This document shows positions 45,503 to 57,239 of a DNA stretch of 64,000 bases, piece after piece. The DNA is taken from the NCBI GenBank assembly GCA_039707655.1, contig CM077666.1, positions 282,213,166 through 282,277,165 on the forward strand. The letters run 5' to 3'. The stretch's first letter is position 1, and each line of letters opens with the position of its first letter. Source of the stretch: Elymus sibiricus. Its lineage: Eukaryota > Streptophyta > Magnoliopsida > Poales > Poaceae. The translations under genes and the position numbers were made by a program. Under the pieces are notes generated by a model that was not told the DNA's origin, searched no databases, and saw only the letters and a program-made list of their open reading frames with translations.

Positions 45503-46118
45503 TGTGATAACCCACAAGTCTAGGGGGTCGTTTGTAGCTTTTTCGATAAGTAAGAGTGTCGGACCCAACGAGGAGCTAAAGGTAGAATTTATATTCCCTT
45601 CAAGTTCTATCGACCACCGATAAACCTCTACGCACAATTAACGTTCGCTTTACCTAGAACAAGTATGTACTATGTTGCGAGGATAAAACTAGAGCTACTT
45701 TGCAAGAATAAAACTAGGAGTACTTAGCGAGAATAAAACCTACCAGTAATTTCCAAGATAATGAAGGTAGTTGTTTAATAGAGAGCTATTTGTAACACAA
45801 GAGAAAGATTTGTCTGTAGGCAATCGATAACTAGGCCGGTAATCATTATTGCAGTTTTATATGAGGGAGAGACCACTGCTAGCATGTCATCCCTTACTTG
45901 GAATTCCATGCACTTATGATTGGAACTATTAGCAAGAATCCGCAACTACTAACATTCATTAAGGTAAAACCCAACCATAGCATTAAGATATATTGGTCCC
46001 CCTTCAATCCGAGATGAATCAATTTCTATATTAGGAAGAAGCTTTTGTCACTCTTGCCCTCCAATGCATAGTCCTATCATCATGCAACTAACCCTATGAT
46101 GTGATCCATGCGCGCTCT
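45503..46118. mobile_element. LTR fragment of another Triticeae LTR element
   Basis: Starts tgtgataacccacaagtcta and continues with gataagtaagagtgtcggac, ctaaaggtagaa and tggaattccatgcacttatg, a sequence I recognise as a common Triticeae LTR, name not certain. It is cut at 46118 by an Athila-like LTR. Confidence 0.55.
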
Positions 46119-47425
46119 TGATACGTCTCCAACATATCTATAATTTTTTATTGTTCCAAGATGATATATTATCATTCTAGGATACTTTTTGGGTCTTTAT
46201 TACCAATTTATAATATTTTTTAGCACTAACCTATTGACCGAGTGCCCAGTGCCAGTTGTTGTTTTCTGCGTGTTTTTGCCTTTTCAGGTTTACAGTACCA
46301 AACGAAGTCCAATTGCCACAGAACTTTTTGATGATTTTTTCTGGACCAAAAGAAGACCTGGAAGCTTCGGAAGGAGGTCGGGAGGCGCACAAGGGTCCCA
46401 CCACACATCAGGGCACACCCTAGGGGGGTCGCGCCCTGATATGTGGTGCCCCCTCGTGGCTCTCCCGACATCCCTCTCCGGCCTATAAATTCTCTAATAT
46501 TGCAAAAACCCTGGAGGCAGCCCCGAAACCCTTTTTTCGCCGCCGCAAGTCTCTGTTCCATCGCGAGGCCAACTGGAGCTCTGTTCCGGCACCCTGCCGG
46601 AGGGGGGATCGATCACGGAGGGCCTCTTTATCAACCTTGTTGCCCTCATGATGATGTGTGAGTAGTTCACCACAGACCTAGATCTATCCGATGTAATCCT
46701 GTTGTGCGGTGTGTTCGTTGGGATCCGATGAATTGTCGGTTTATGTTCAGATTATTCATGAAAAGTATTTGAGATGCCTCCGATATATATTGTCTCTTAA
46801 TTGCATGATCATTATAGCTTCGTAATGCTCTCCGATCTATTGATGTGCTTTGGCCAACTAGATTGATATTTCATCGGTGGGAGTGGTGCGTTGTGGTAGG
46901 TTCAACCTGGCGAGTTTCTATATCCCAGTGACAAAGTAGGGGACAAGATGCATCTTTGTGTTGTTGCTACTAAGGATAAAACGATGGGGTTTATTCATAT
47001 TGCTTGAGTTTACTTTGTCTACATCATGCCATCGTTCTCCAAGCATTACTCTGTTTTACTTAATACTATAGATGCATGCTGGATAGCGGTCGATGAGTGG
47101 AGTAATAGTAATAGGTGCATGTAGGAGTCATCCTATTTGTTTATGGGCGTGATGCCTATATATACATGATCATTGCCATGAAAATCGCATAACTATCCGC
47201 TTTTCTATCAATTGCCCAACAGTAATTTTGTACCCCACCGTATGCTGCCTACATGAGAGATGTCGCTAGGGAAAACTATGACCCCCGGGTCTATTCACTT
47301 ATATATTTACAAATGCTACTATTACCTTGCTGCCTTTATTTATCTTTTATTTTATTTTGTAATTTATATTTATCAATAATTATCTACACAACTCATTTGC
47401 TTGCAAATAACGAGATCAAGGCTAT
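46119..47425 (+). mobile_element. Athila-like LTR, 3' end truncated
   Basis: Starts tgatacgtctccaacatatc, inserted into the LTR fragment before it. It has TATA-type tataaatt at 46484. It fades out at about 47425 (after gcttgcaaataacgagatca) without the usual end, so no element body follows. Confidence 0.65.
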
Positions 47426-47716
47426 ATGAATGGAAATAGTATAATATGAATGGAAAGAGTATCTTTGGGATTCCCTGTGTGTGATGCTAAGCACATCTCA
47501 CACGACTTCAACAATATGTCTATTCGTGATGGCCCTTCTAATCGCACACGATCTCTTTTTGCCCAACGTGTGTGACTGGATGGAGGCATCGCCGATGATT
47601 TATCTGTGTCGTGTGGGATAGGTCCCTCTATCACCCACACACGCAAGGTGACGGTTTAAAACCGCGTTCCGAAAAGGAGGTAAAAACCGTTTGTATAGGA
47701 TCCGCCTGCACTAGTG
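47426..47716. mobile_element. End of a CACTA-type DNA transposon
   Basis: It contains repeated gtgtgtgat/atcgcacac-type motifs, then ggtttaaaaccgcgttccg, ttgtataggat and the terminal gcactagtg (ends 47716). Seen from the other strand it begins CACTAGTGCAG. The rest of the element is absent. The region lacks coding. Confidence 0.5.
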
Positions 47717-47748
47717 AGTGTTCAATCTGATGCTTAATGTTGAATCCC

Positions 47749-48141
47749 ATGATATATATATATATATAGTAATACTATTCATCACCCAGGGTGCAGAATA
47801 AGTTATTCTTCATCCGAGGTAATCTTACGATCATTTTACGAATAAATTACATTTGGTATACAAATAGATTGATTCACTACGTAAAATTTTGGCATAAGAA
47901 AGCAAAATTATTGGTGATAAGACCATAAAAAATACATTTTATGTGTATTTTACACTATATTTTACGTTCGTAATTTTACGTGACATAAAATATTTTTTAC
48001 GGTGATCTAATATTTTCTTACGTTCTCTTTTTATGTATGAAGTAAGAAAAAATTTACGGGACATAAAAATACGATGCATTGGTGTTAAAATAGAGGGGGG
48101 TGAAGAATAACTATTCCTCACCCAGGGTGACAAATAGCGCG

Positions 48142-48178
<37 letters not shown>
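47749..48178. mobile_element. Micron-like MITE lying in a (TA)n microsatellite
   Basis: A body of about 380 bp is flanked by (TA)n on both sides (47749-47768 and 48145-48178). Its ends are inverted repeats of about 50 bp: left ctattcatcacccagggtg, then agttattcttca; right, from the other strand, ctatttgtcaccctgggtga, then agttattcttca. The middle is AT-rich and rich in tttacg/cgtaaa motifs and non-coding. Insertion in (TA)n is the hallmark of the rice Micron elements, so I call it Micron-like. Confidence 0.6.
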
Positions 48179-48181
<3 letters not shown>

Positions 48182-48231
48182 ATGATATTTATCATGTATG
48201 TATTTTTAAGAAATTACCAAAGAGGCTATTT

Positions 48232-48477
48232 ATGAGTTGTGGCATCGAGCCGGATGAAGCTCACATTGCTGGACTACGCCTTACCAGAAGGGGCTCCGTC
48301 ACCACGTGTGCCTACTCAGTGGACACGGACGGTCGCACTATCTTAAGCGTGGTCGGGTGGAACAATTTCCTTGCTAGCAAGAATCTTCGGGTTGGACATG
48401 CCATCCTAGTCACTATCAGGAACACCCTGCACGTTGACTTGACTTGCTGGGCCAATGATTACATCAACCTCATTTGA
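48232..48477 (+). pseudogene. Possible B3 DNA-binding domain fragment
   Basis: An 81-codon frame from an ATG at 48232 reads AGLRLTRRGSVTTCAYSVD, then GRTILSVVGWNNFLASKNL, then RVGHAILVTIRNT. The GW..F...N.L..G pattern followed by a beta-strand is how the C-terminal half of a plant B3 domain looks. Codon use is balanced and the frame ends in TGA, followed by AT-rich 3'-UTR-like sequence. Neither the N-terminal half nor an upstream exon is visible, because the MITE and CACTA end lie there. It could be a remnant of a host gene. A chance match cannot be excluded. Confidence 0.38.
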
Positions 48478-48603
48478 AAGTATGCGAGTGGCTGGGCCAA
48501 TGATAAAATACCTACTAATAACTATTAGTTTGCTTGTGTTTGTGAAGATTGTCATTTATTAATTAGCTACAAGTATGTACGTGTTGTTTGTGAGATTGTT
48601 ACA

Positions 48604-50045
48604 TCTCTACTATTAAAGGGCAATCGAACGTCGTGATCGTTCGACCTCCTTTCATCTCCCCTCCTATAGCTACCTCCCACCCACCCACGTCCTCCCATCC
48701 GATTTTTTTCGATCACCCTCCGAAAACCAACCACAACCCCGCGAAGGTACGAACACACGTCCCACGCTCCGCTCTCCGCTCGACCCCCTCGACCAAAAAA
48801 AAACGCTCCACCCGGACGCTCCTCACGTCGCGCCAGCAAGGCATCATCTCGCCGGCCAATAGGTTTCATGTGCAACCGCCTTGCCAGATCCCGGTCACCG
48901 GATTCGAGACGCCGGCCTCACCGCGAAACTCTGCCCCCTCGTCGCCACAGAGCTCCTTCCCCGCCTCTCACTCGCCCGATGTCGGGCGCCGTCATTATCC
49001 GCCTTCGCGCCAGCTCGCCCCGCTACTTAGGCTCCGCCTTGCCTGAGCTCACCCCGCCCTCGCCGCCGGTTGCGTCGCCTGAGGTTACCCATTCGTAGCC
49101 CACTCGTTGGTCCCTGGTGAGTAACCTCCCCTCCGCTCCAGCCACCTCATATGCCCAATTCGCGATTCGCTGCGATGTACCCTGCGAAGCCAATTCATGT
49201 CGCCCGCCGGCGCTCGGCCGCTGTGCAGAGCCTCCACCGCTGGCTCTCCCGGTCGCCAGCTAGCCTCCCGTATCCCTCCTCGCCCGCAGCCAGGCGCTGC
49301 TCTGCCTCCCTACGCGTGACGCTGTCCGACGGGTTCCCACCTCGGCCTTCGATTATAGGTGCTGCTTATGTATGTGCCATTCTGATTCATTAGTCAAAAG
49401 TAGTTGTACGCTCAGAGTTTATCACTTGCCTCGACCACGAGAATATATGCATCCAATATATGCATCCAGCTGACTGAGAGAGGATGTTCCGTTTGGGTCT
49501 GAATTTCCCCTCCTATGGTTAGTCTGCAATAATACGTGTTGTCCTGAAATACGCATCGGGATGTTTCAACATTTGTAATCATAGAAATAACATCATATTT
49601 GATGGTGAAACTATTAGTTATGTACTTGTCATGTTATTCCAGGAATAATTACCCTGATTATGCAGAGGGCCAACCCTGTCACTTTTTTTATGTCATTTCT
49701 CCATCATTTCTCGCAATACAAAAGGACCAGATCATAGATTTGCTATTTTAGGAGTGTCAACGACAATGCTAGAGTACGGGATCATGAAGAGAATGGAGGT
49801 TGAAGGGGAGGGGCAGATGATGTGATGTGTCTTCTTTCAAGGAGAGGGTAGCTAGGGAGAAGACACCACGCCCTCCCTGATATGATGATTGTCGAAGAGT
49901 AGATAAATGGAAGAAAGAATCAGTGTAGCTACATGAATCAATACCAAATGTCATCATATGGGACAGAATTCCAAATTAGAACAACTGTTTGATCAATATA
50001 TTTGTAATTTTGTTATTTCATGGCAACACACCGGCATTCGGCTAG
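48604..50045 (+). mobile_element. Short non-autonomous Helitron with a captured genic segment
   Basis: The 5' end TCTCTACTATTAAAGGG follows an A (48603). The 3' end is cggcattcggCTAG (50042-50045) followed by T (50046), so it sits between A and T as Helitrons do. No Rep/helicase is encoded. The first 740 bp are C-rich with Pro/Ser/Arg-biased frames and a possible splice donor (ctggtgagtaacc near 49114), which looks like the start of a plant gene. The second half is AT-rich. The hairpin before CTAG is weak. Confidence 0.6.
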
Positions 50046-50530
50046 TATATGTTAACTGGTATATATGTGTTCTATTAACTGGCATTGTTGTACTGTTGTT
50101 CTTTTTTTATATGTGCTTAGTTTAAATGTAAAATGCTAAATGTTATATTGCTGGACAAATACAAAACTGGCCAAGAAAAGGCAATAAAATACTCAACATC
50201 AGTTTTAACAATAGGAAAACGAAAAATGGAAACTCTAGAGAGTTGAGCCTAACTGACCTGACAAGTCGCATCTTCTTTAGTTCCTCGATTGTTATTTCAA
50301 ATTAGTCTGGATTTTCAGTTCCATTCCATAGATGACCTGGATTAGATCGAAAGTAACCAGAACATATTGTGTTTCATGATTCTTCATAAATCTGCAGAGG
50401 TATTAAGATTGTTCGTAATATTTAGCCAAGGCAATACATCTAGTTTTGCAGAATAATAATCTAAAGTTAGTAATATATATTTTAACCGAACCTTTTTTGG
50501 TGGTACATAACCAGTGCTCCCATATTCTTA
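50046..50530. other. AT-rich intergenic stretch
   Basis: No coding or recognised repeat. It was presumably the sequence into which the Helitron (left) and the LINE (right) inserted. Confidence 0.4.
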
Positions 50531-50601
50531 TTTTTTTGACATGGAACACCATGCATTCCATTAACTAGTGGGCGCGACGGAATCGTCGGCCACAGCCACA
50601 C

Positions 50602-53600
50602 TTACATCAGGGGGAAGATCAGAGAGCCACACATGCTGGCTTCTGCCGGTGCCCTAGCACCATGACTGGCCAGCTTATGAGCTGGAACATTACAAGCACG
50701 TGGACAAAACACAACCTTAACATCTATGAAATTCAGCCGGAGCAAGTACTTTGTTTCACGGAAGAGGATGCCCATAGGTACCCGATCAAAGTTGCTGGAG
50801 TCGAGGGCCTGTTTTAAAGGTAAACAGTCAGTGGCAAAAATGACCCGTCCCATACCAAATTCCTCTGCTAAACGGGTAGCATTCAGCAGACCAGTAGTTT
50901 CAGCATGAAGCGCTTCTGACTGATCCACGAGACTCCCGGCAGCAGCAAACAACACATCCCCAACCGAGTCACGAGCCACACACCCCCAGCCCCCTGATCT
51001 TGTTTCTTTAACGAAGGACGCATCTGTATTAATCATGACCCAATCTAGAGGCGGCCCACTCCATCTATCTTGGGCTGTTACTCTAGCCGTAGATTTTGGC
51101 CCTAGGAGAGCTTTCCATTCCCTGGTCGTAGATGAGACTGCCGCGGCCAGTTCGGCTGGAGGAAGGCGTTGCTCGCCATGCCTGATCCTATTGCGCTCGG
51201 ACCACCATCTCCATAAGAGGCACACAACATTCAGCTTTTCCTCTTCAGGCAATCCCAACACGAGCTCCAGGATTTCCAACGGTGTTGGTGCTTGCATGAT
51301 ACGAGCTCTTTGCGGCTCGAGATCTGCAGCCTGCCACACAGCCTTAACATGCTTGCATCTGAAGAAGAGATGTCCGCCGTCCTCGAAAAGCCTGTTACAC
51401 ACACTGCATCTAGTGTCCAGCTCCACACCTCTTCTCTGAATGTTCATCTTCAGTGGGTGGCTATTGTGCGCGAACCTCCACAGAAAGTGGTGAACCTTCC
51501 CTGGGCAGTCAACTTTCCAAAGTTCAGACCAGACCTTAGCTCTCCAATTGTCTCCGTTTGAACTCTCCCCAGGTGGTCTCGTGGCCAGTTTCTTTACCAT
51601 AGCCACATGGACCTGATAGGCTGACTTGACTGAGAAAAGTCCTTTCACATCGAAATGCCAGGCCACGAAGTCATCATACTGCTCACAGAGGGGAATGCTC
51701 AAGATGATATCTGCGTCCACGGGCAGGAAAGTTTGGCGCACAAGATCCACATCCCAAGAATTCGAGGTAGGATCGATCGGTTCTAAAACTCTGGTAAGCA
51801 GGTGCTGCCCTTGTCTCGACAGTGGCAGCCTCGAGGAATCTCTCGACAGCCACGGATCAGACCATATCTTTACATGTTCGCCAGAACCAATCCTCCAGAT
51901 AAACCCCTCCTTGACAATTTCAAGCCCCTTCAGAATGCTCCTCCATGTATAACTCATGTTGGCTACTGGAACCGCAGAAAGAATGTGGCCATCTGGGAAA
52001 TATTTCGCCCGTAGCACTTGCGCACATAACGACTCTGGAGCTTGGAGTAGCCGCCACCCCTGCCTTGCTAACATAGCCAGATTGAAAGAGTATAGGTCTC
52101 TGAAACCAAGTCCTCCTTTGTTCTTAGGTAGCTTCATCTTCTCCCATCACACCCAGTGCATCTTCTCTTCGTCCTGCTGCTGAGACCACCAGTACTTGCA
52201 TATCATTTTGCTCAACTCTTCACACAACCCTTTAGTTAAATCAAAACAGCTCATTGCATAGATGGGAATCGCCTGGGCCACCGATTTAACCAGAATTTCC
52301 TTTCCTTTCATTGACAAGAAGCGCTCAAGCCATCCTTGGATCCTTGCCCACAACCGGTCCTTAATATACTCAAAACATTGGGAAACAGACCGGCCAACAT
52401 ACATGGGCAGACCGAGATACTTGCCATTCGTTGCCTCTTGCTGGAGTCCCAGTTGTGCCATAACCGCCTGTTTCGCTGCCGCCTTAGTGTTCTTACTAAA
52501 CATAATGGATGACTTGTCCCTGTTGACCACTTGTCCTGATCCAGCTTCATAGGCCTGCAATATCCTACTGACCTCAGTGGCGCCTTCTGGTGTGGCCTCG
52601 AAGAATAACATCGAGTCGTCAGCGAAGAGCAAATGTGTAATCGTTGGTGCTGTAGGCACGATTTTAATTCCTTTGAGGTAACCATTCCTCTCTGATTCCT
52701 GAAGTAAGGCCGAGAAACCTTCTGCACACAGCAGGAAAAGATACGGAGATATGGGATCTCCCTGGCGTAGCCCCCTGCCCGGCACCACCGTCTCAGTGTA
52801 GTAGGAATTGACCTTGAACTTGTATGAAACGGTTCTGATACACTTTGAAATAAGTTGCACAAATGCATCACAGAATCCCAACTGTTGCAGCATCCTTTCC
52901 AAGAAACACCACTCCACGCGGTCGTATGCTTTACTCATATCAAGTTTCAGAGCTGCGTAACCTGTGCCGCCCGACCTCTTCCTCTTCAGAAAGTGTGAAA
53001 GCTCATAAGCCAATAGAGTATTGTCCAAGATGAGTCTCCCAGGCACGAAAGCGCTTTGATTATCGGATATAATCTCCCCCAAAATGCACTTCAACCGGTT
53101 GGCAATAACCTTGGATACAAGCTTGTACACAATATTGCATAGGCTAATCGGGCGTAAGTCTTTCAACTTTTCAGGGTTCTTAACCTTTGGGATCAATACG
53201 AAAATGGTGTCGTTCCATCCCGCCGGCATACTGCCGCCTCGCAATACCTGGAGCACCTCTTGTACCACGCTGTCACCCACCAGTTGCCAATACTTTTTGT
53301 AGAAGATAGCTGGTAGTCCATCCGCTCCCGGAGCCTTCAAGTCCCCAATACCATCTAGGGCTTCTTTCACTTCCCCAGCCGTGAAATCCGCCATGAGAAA
53401 ATCATTCATTTGTGGTGTGACCTTGGGATTAATATTGCTGATGAAGTCACCAAAGGGGACACCTGCCACAGGGGTAAACAGAGAAGAATAATAGTTAGTC
53501 ACAAGGGCCTTTAGCCCTTCTTCCCCTTCCACCACGCCACCATCCTCCTTTCGCAATTTCTTTATCTCATTTTTGCGCTTCCTCTCTGAAGCGAAAGCCT

Positions 53601-54690
53601 GAAAGAACTGGGTATTTCTATCAGCTTGAGTAAGCCAGGTAACATGTGCCCGCTGTTTCCATAACAACTCCTGTTGTTCTTGCGGACGGCTCAATTTGAA
53701 ACGAAGCATCCGCTCACGATTGATATTCTGCTGTGAAATAACCCTTCGCCTGCGCTCCTCTAACTCCCTTTTGATCTTTTTTATACGCTTCGCCAAGTCA
53801 CCCAAAACGTTCCTGCTCCAATCAATTAACTCTGACACAACCATCTTCAGGCACTCTTGAATATGAGTTGCACCCCTTGCATGAGCCAGGCCCCAGGCAT
53901 TCTGCACACGTTCATCACAATCCTCCTCGAGGAGCCATCTGGCCTCAAAACGTTTCACTGGGTCTGCCATGTTGCTACGCCTCATTGGCCTGCCTCCTTC
54001 TAGGTCCAAGATGACCGGCCTATGATCTGAGTGGAACGGATCTCCGTTAACCACTTTGTACCCTGGAAAACGATTACACCATGCAGGAGTTGCCACAGCT
54101 CTATCCAGCCTTTCTCGAATGTACCCATCAACTCTGAAATTATTATTACGCCATGTAAAAACGTCTCCCTCAAAACCGAGGTCTTTTAGATCACAAAAAG
54201 ATAAAGCATCCCTAAAGTTTTGCATACAAGTTTGGCTTCGAGGCACACCACCCTGTTTTTCATAGTTGAACATAATTTCATTAAAATCACCAAAGCAGAC
54301 CCACGGAAGGCTTTCCTGATGATGGAGCGTCCTAAGCAGCCGCCAAGTTTTAGATTTTTCCTTCGGGTCTCCGTATATCCCGGTCAGCCTCCACTTGTAG
54401 CCATCATCTTCTGTCACCGTGGCGTCAATATGCATCCGTCCTTTCCATCGCAAGCTCAGGTTTATTCCTCGTCGCCAGAACAAGGCCACACCCCCGCTCT
54501 TACCATCATTGTCCCTCGCCACCATGTGCATCAGTCCCAACTTTATTCGAAACTTCTCCAGCCTCTTCTTGCTCATCCTAGTCTCCGACAAGAATAGGAT
54601 GTCGGGGTCCTCCTTCTTCTGGAGGTCCAGAAGACCTTGAACTGCCAGGCCGTTCCCCAACCCCCGGCAGTTCCAAGCGACGATTTTCAT
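50602..54690 (-). pseudogene. LINE ORF2: endonuclease, reverse transcriptase, zf-RVT, RNase H; one stop
   Basis: The ATG at 54690 starts MKIVAWNCRGLG. The apurinic-type endonuclease has its residues in place: N7, E36, Y106, D135/N137, D222/H223. The RT follows with LRPISLCN (from 512), LDMSKAYD (D584), RQGDPISPYLF and FADD (689-692). A TGA at 52147-52149 (HWV stop WEKMKLP, possibly from CGA) is the only break. After it come a zf-RVT zinc-binding domain (CSVCNRL, HLFFRCKH) and an RNase H-like domain starting INTDASFV. Total length is about 1360 codons, normal for plant L1 ORF2. With a single stop this is a young copy. Confidence 0.92.
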
Positions 54691-55487
54691 GGTGCCGCGC
54701 CGGGCTGCCCATTCAGCCCAGCGTCATTGTCAATTGCATTCCCCTCCAAACTCTTCTGCACCTCCACCTTTGGCTTTTTTGGGTCTGTCACATATACCAA
54801 GTATTGATCCTCCAAAGTGTTAAAATGCCAACTTTTCTGCAGATTCAGTCCTACAGTACTGATCCTCATCTTAACTCTCTTTGTGACACATTTCTTAATC
54901 TTGCCTTCCTGGATTGTGTTCCACTGAAGCCATATCACAAGAAAAACATCCTTCACCAGCAAGATAGCGTCGGTTCCAACACAAAGAAAAGCGGCAGAGA
55001 TAAGGCCGCCATCAAGGAATTCAGGTTTCCGGCATCCTTCGTGAACTGGACGACTCCGAGGAAGTACAGAGTTCTCACAACCGCTTTGGTGTCCAGGTAG
55101 CCGGGCTCGCAAAACTGGCAAACCAACGGAACAGACTTGAGCGCCGGCAGTGGCAACAACATAATCAGTAGGACCAAAACAACGCAGGTGCTCCAGCTCA
55201 ATCCTAACTTCCAACCCAGCGGCATGCGCATCAGATGCGACCAGCTCCGGGGAAGCAGGACCCGAACTTCGTCCGTGCTGCTTGTTAGCTAGCCGCAGGT
55301 CACCCAAACCGAACAAAGACACTATCTTATTCCTGAAACGCTTGAAGCTCCGCGTCGGATCCGAAGAGCTACGGACCAACCGCATCGCCCTCGCCTTCCA
55401 CCCCTCCAGCTCCACCACATCCACGCCAACACAGCCAGCCGCCATCCTCAAGGGCCGCAGAAATTGAGCAAGCAAGCTATATAACAT
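54687..55487 (-). CDS. Upstream ORF of the LINE (ORF1 position), unrecognised
   Basis: From an ATG at 55487 the frame has 266 codons and its TGA overlaps the ORF2 start as ATGA, an arrangement that allows termination and re-initiation. Plant L1 ORF1 normally has an RNA-binding domain and CCHC knuckles. Here I see none: the N-terminal part is basic (ARAMRLVRSSSDP, SFKRFRNKIVSLF), the middle has scattered Cys and Gly, the C-terminal part has hydrophobic DAILLVKDVFLVIWL. Another frame reads VCQFCEPGYLDTKAV, which might be a degraded zinc knuckle. So it may be a frameshifted ORF1. It is unchanged in length in both tandem copies. Confidence 0.45.
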   Translation of the reverse strand: MLYSLLAQFLRPLRMAAGCVGVDVVELEGWKARAMRLVRSSSDPTRSFKRFRNKIVSLFGLGDLRLANKQHGRSSGPASPELVASDAHAAGLEVRIELEHLRCFGPTDYVVATAGAQVCSVGLPVLRARLPGHQSGCENSVLPRSRPVHEGCRKPEFLDGGLISAAFLCVGTDAILLVKDVFLVIWLQWNTIQEGKIKKCVTKRVKMRISTVGLNLQKSWHFNTLEDQYLVYVTDPKKPKVEVQKSLEGNAIDNDAGLNGQPGAAP

Positions 55488-55493
55488 CCTCAC

Positions 55494-57239
55494 TGATGTA
55501 GAGCCTAAGCATGAGAAAAAAGAGATGTTACGTGCTCATCACATGAATATGAAATAAAATAACATTTGCTTAGTGGAACAAACAAACTTATTATACTCCG
55601 TTTTTATACTGTAATACACACTATAATAAAATGTTGAAACAATCACTTGTAGGAAATATCCATAAAGCCAGTGAAGAGATGGATCTGGTACCAGACAACT
55701 ACAAATCACTTGCATACATAGTGCAAGTCTGCAACATGTAATAACACACTCATGTTGATCTGATATAAGTATACACATTATGAAGGTGAAGCACATATCC
55801 TCAATGTGAAAATAAATGATTTTGCTGAAAGATAAATGCGGGAAAGTACATGAAGTATTGTCCTATGATTTATCTTTCAGCGACTGCTTTTCATATGACT
55901 GTAAGAGAGAAAAATCCTTCATTGCGCTTGTGGACCTGCATTACCGAAAAATTATAGATCAGACAATGCCCGTTTTGATACTCATGTTTGCCTAAAACGC
56001 CATTAAATTGCTCTAGGAGTAATCAGTAACATCTAGACCACATATTTATTTGAATAGAGAAAGGTATTATAGCCAGAAAAGACTAATTTCTAAACTATGT
56101 CATGTAGTTTTTATATCAAGGCTGATTGATCATAGAACACTGCATAATCTTACTTCAAAGACAACTTACCTTGGATCGGCACACACGATATTTACACACA
56201 GATCCTCCATATGAACTGCGTGCTCCAATAACAAAACAACATGAACCACCACATTAACTCGAGCAGGAGACGAAGGCCTAAAGCTATGACGACTGCTGAC
56301 TATTGAATGGGCGGATTGAGGCGACGAAAGATGTGAAGGGCCTCCAATTTTTTTGACTAATAACACGAGCAACAATTTTGGAGAGAAAAACAACATCATT
56401 AGATGGGGGAGAAGGAGCGCAGGGGTACAAAATATCTGCAACATGGAAGAAGACATAACATCAACATACGCAAGAAAAGCATATATACGCACATATGAGC
56501 ATGAACTAAGGAGGATGAAGCAGCGGTGTAAGACACATCCACCATTGGCGCCGAAGAGTAACGCGCCTCGATCGCCATTATTGATTGTAACGGTACTCCA
56601 CTGCTCCAGACTCTCTACATCTACGCATCAGCGCAACACCCCTTCGTATCGTCCATTGAATCCCCCATCGCCGAATTCACTCGCATCCCACTCGTCTCCT
56701 GGATCTCCTTGTGCACCTCTCGATCCCCTTGACCGACCACGTCGGCTGGATCATTTGTATCGAGCCCCCACCGGAATGTGGGGACAGTGTGAGCCTTTTT
56801 TCCAGCAAAGACGGTGCAAGGCTGCGTCTCGATCGGGAGAAGTATACAGCCCATCTGGCCCAATTAACACAGAACGTCCAAAAAGACCACTGGAGAAGCG
56901 GCCTGAGAAGGTCATCGCTCGTCAGGATATTAAGAGCAAATCGGACGACCAATGAAGCCTAGAAATGACGATTTAACGGCTTGAACTGTGAATGGACTGA
57001 GAGGGCAGGAAAAGTGCTCAGTTATAATGTATCTAAATATTGTGATCCATCGTATTTAATCTTCTGCCGAATTATGTAACTATTGAACATATTGTACTGA
57101 GATTTTGATTTATGCATTGGTTGTTGAAACATTTTAAATAGCGTATGTATTGATGGATGTGAAATATTTGAATTCCACACTTCATAATTCAAATTTTGAA
57201 ATTTCCAATTCGAATAATAAATTAACAAAAAATACTAAC
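55494..57239. other. Unassigned region between LINE and CACTA repeats
   Basis: AT-rich (55500-56160) followed by a mixed region (56164-56960) with open frames on both strands (for example 56353-56955 plus). A splice-donor-like site lies on the minus strand at 56165 (ccaaggtaagtt). I recognise no protein. It may be the body of the CACTA remnant or LINE 5' sequence. Confidence 0.35.

Larger units (their letters stand above)
50531..55493 (-). mobile_element. L1-type LINE, minus strand
   Basis: Minus-strand order: ORF1 (55487-54687), ORF2 (54690-50602), a short 3' UTR and a short A tail (t7 at 50531-50537). No LTRs. A target duplication could not be found because the 5' end is not defined. Part of the element (ORF1 and the first third of ORF2) is repeated in the tandem copy at 58869-60636. 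Confidence 0.85.

Noticed and set aside
33430..47425. Pairing the LTRs at 33430-34971 and 46119-47425 as one element
   Set aside because: The right LTR is inserted in another LTR fragment and both lack adjoining internal sequence or shared target copies, so they are separate remnants.
48145..48178. (TA)n as a separate microsatellite locus of interest
   Set aside because: It is the flank of the Micron-like element and is explained by its target preference.
56353..56955. A 200-codon forward frame (and its copy at 61502-62104)
   Set aside because: No domain, frames open on both strands, and preserved in the copy only because the duplication is recent. Kept as unassigned region.
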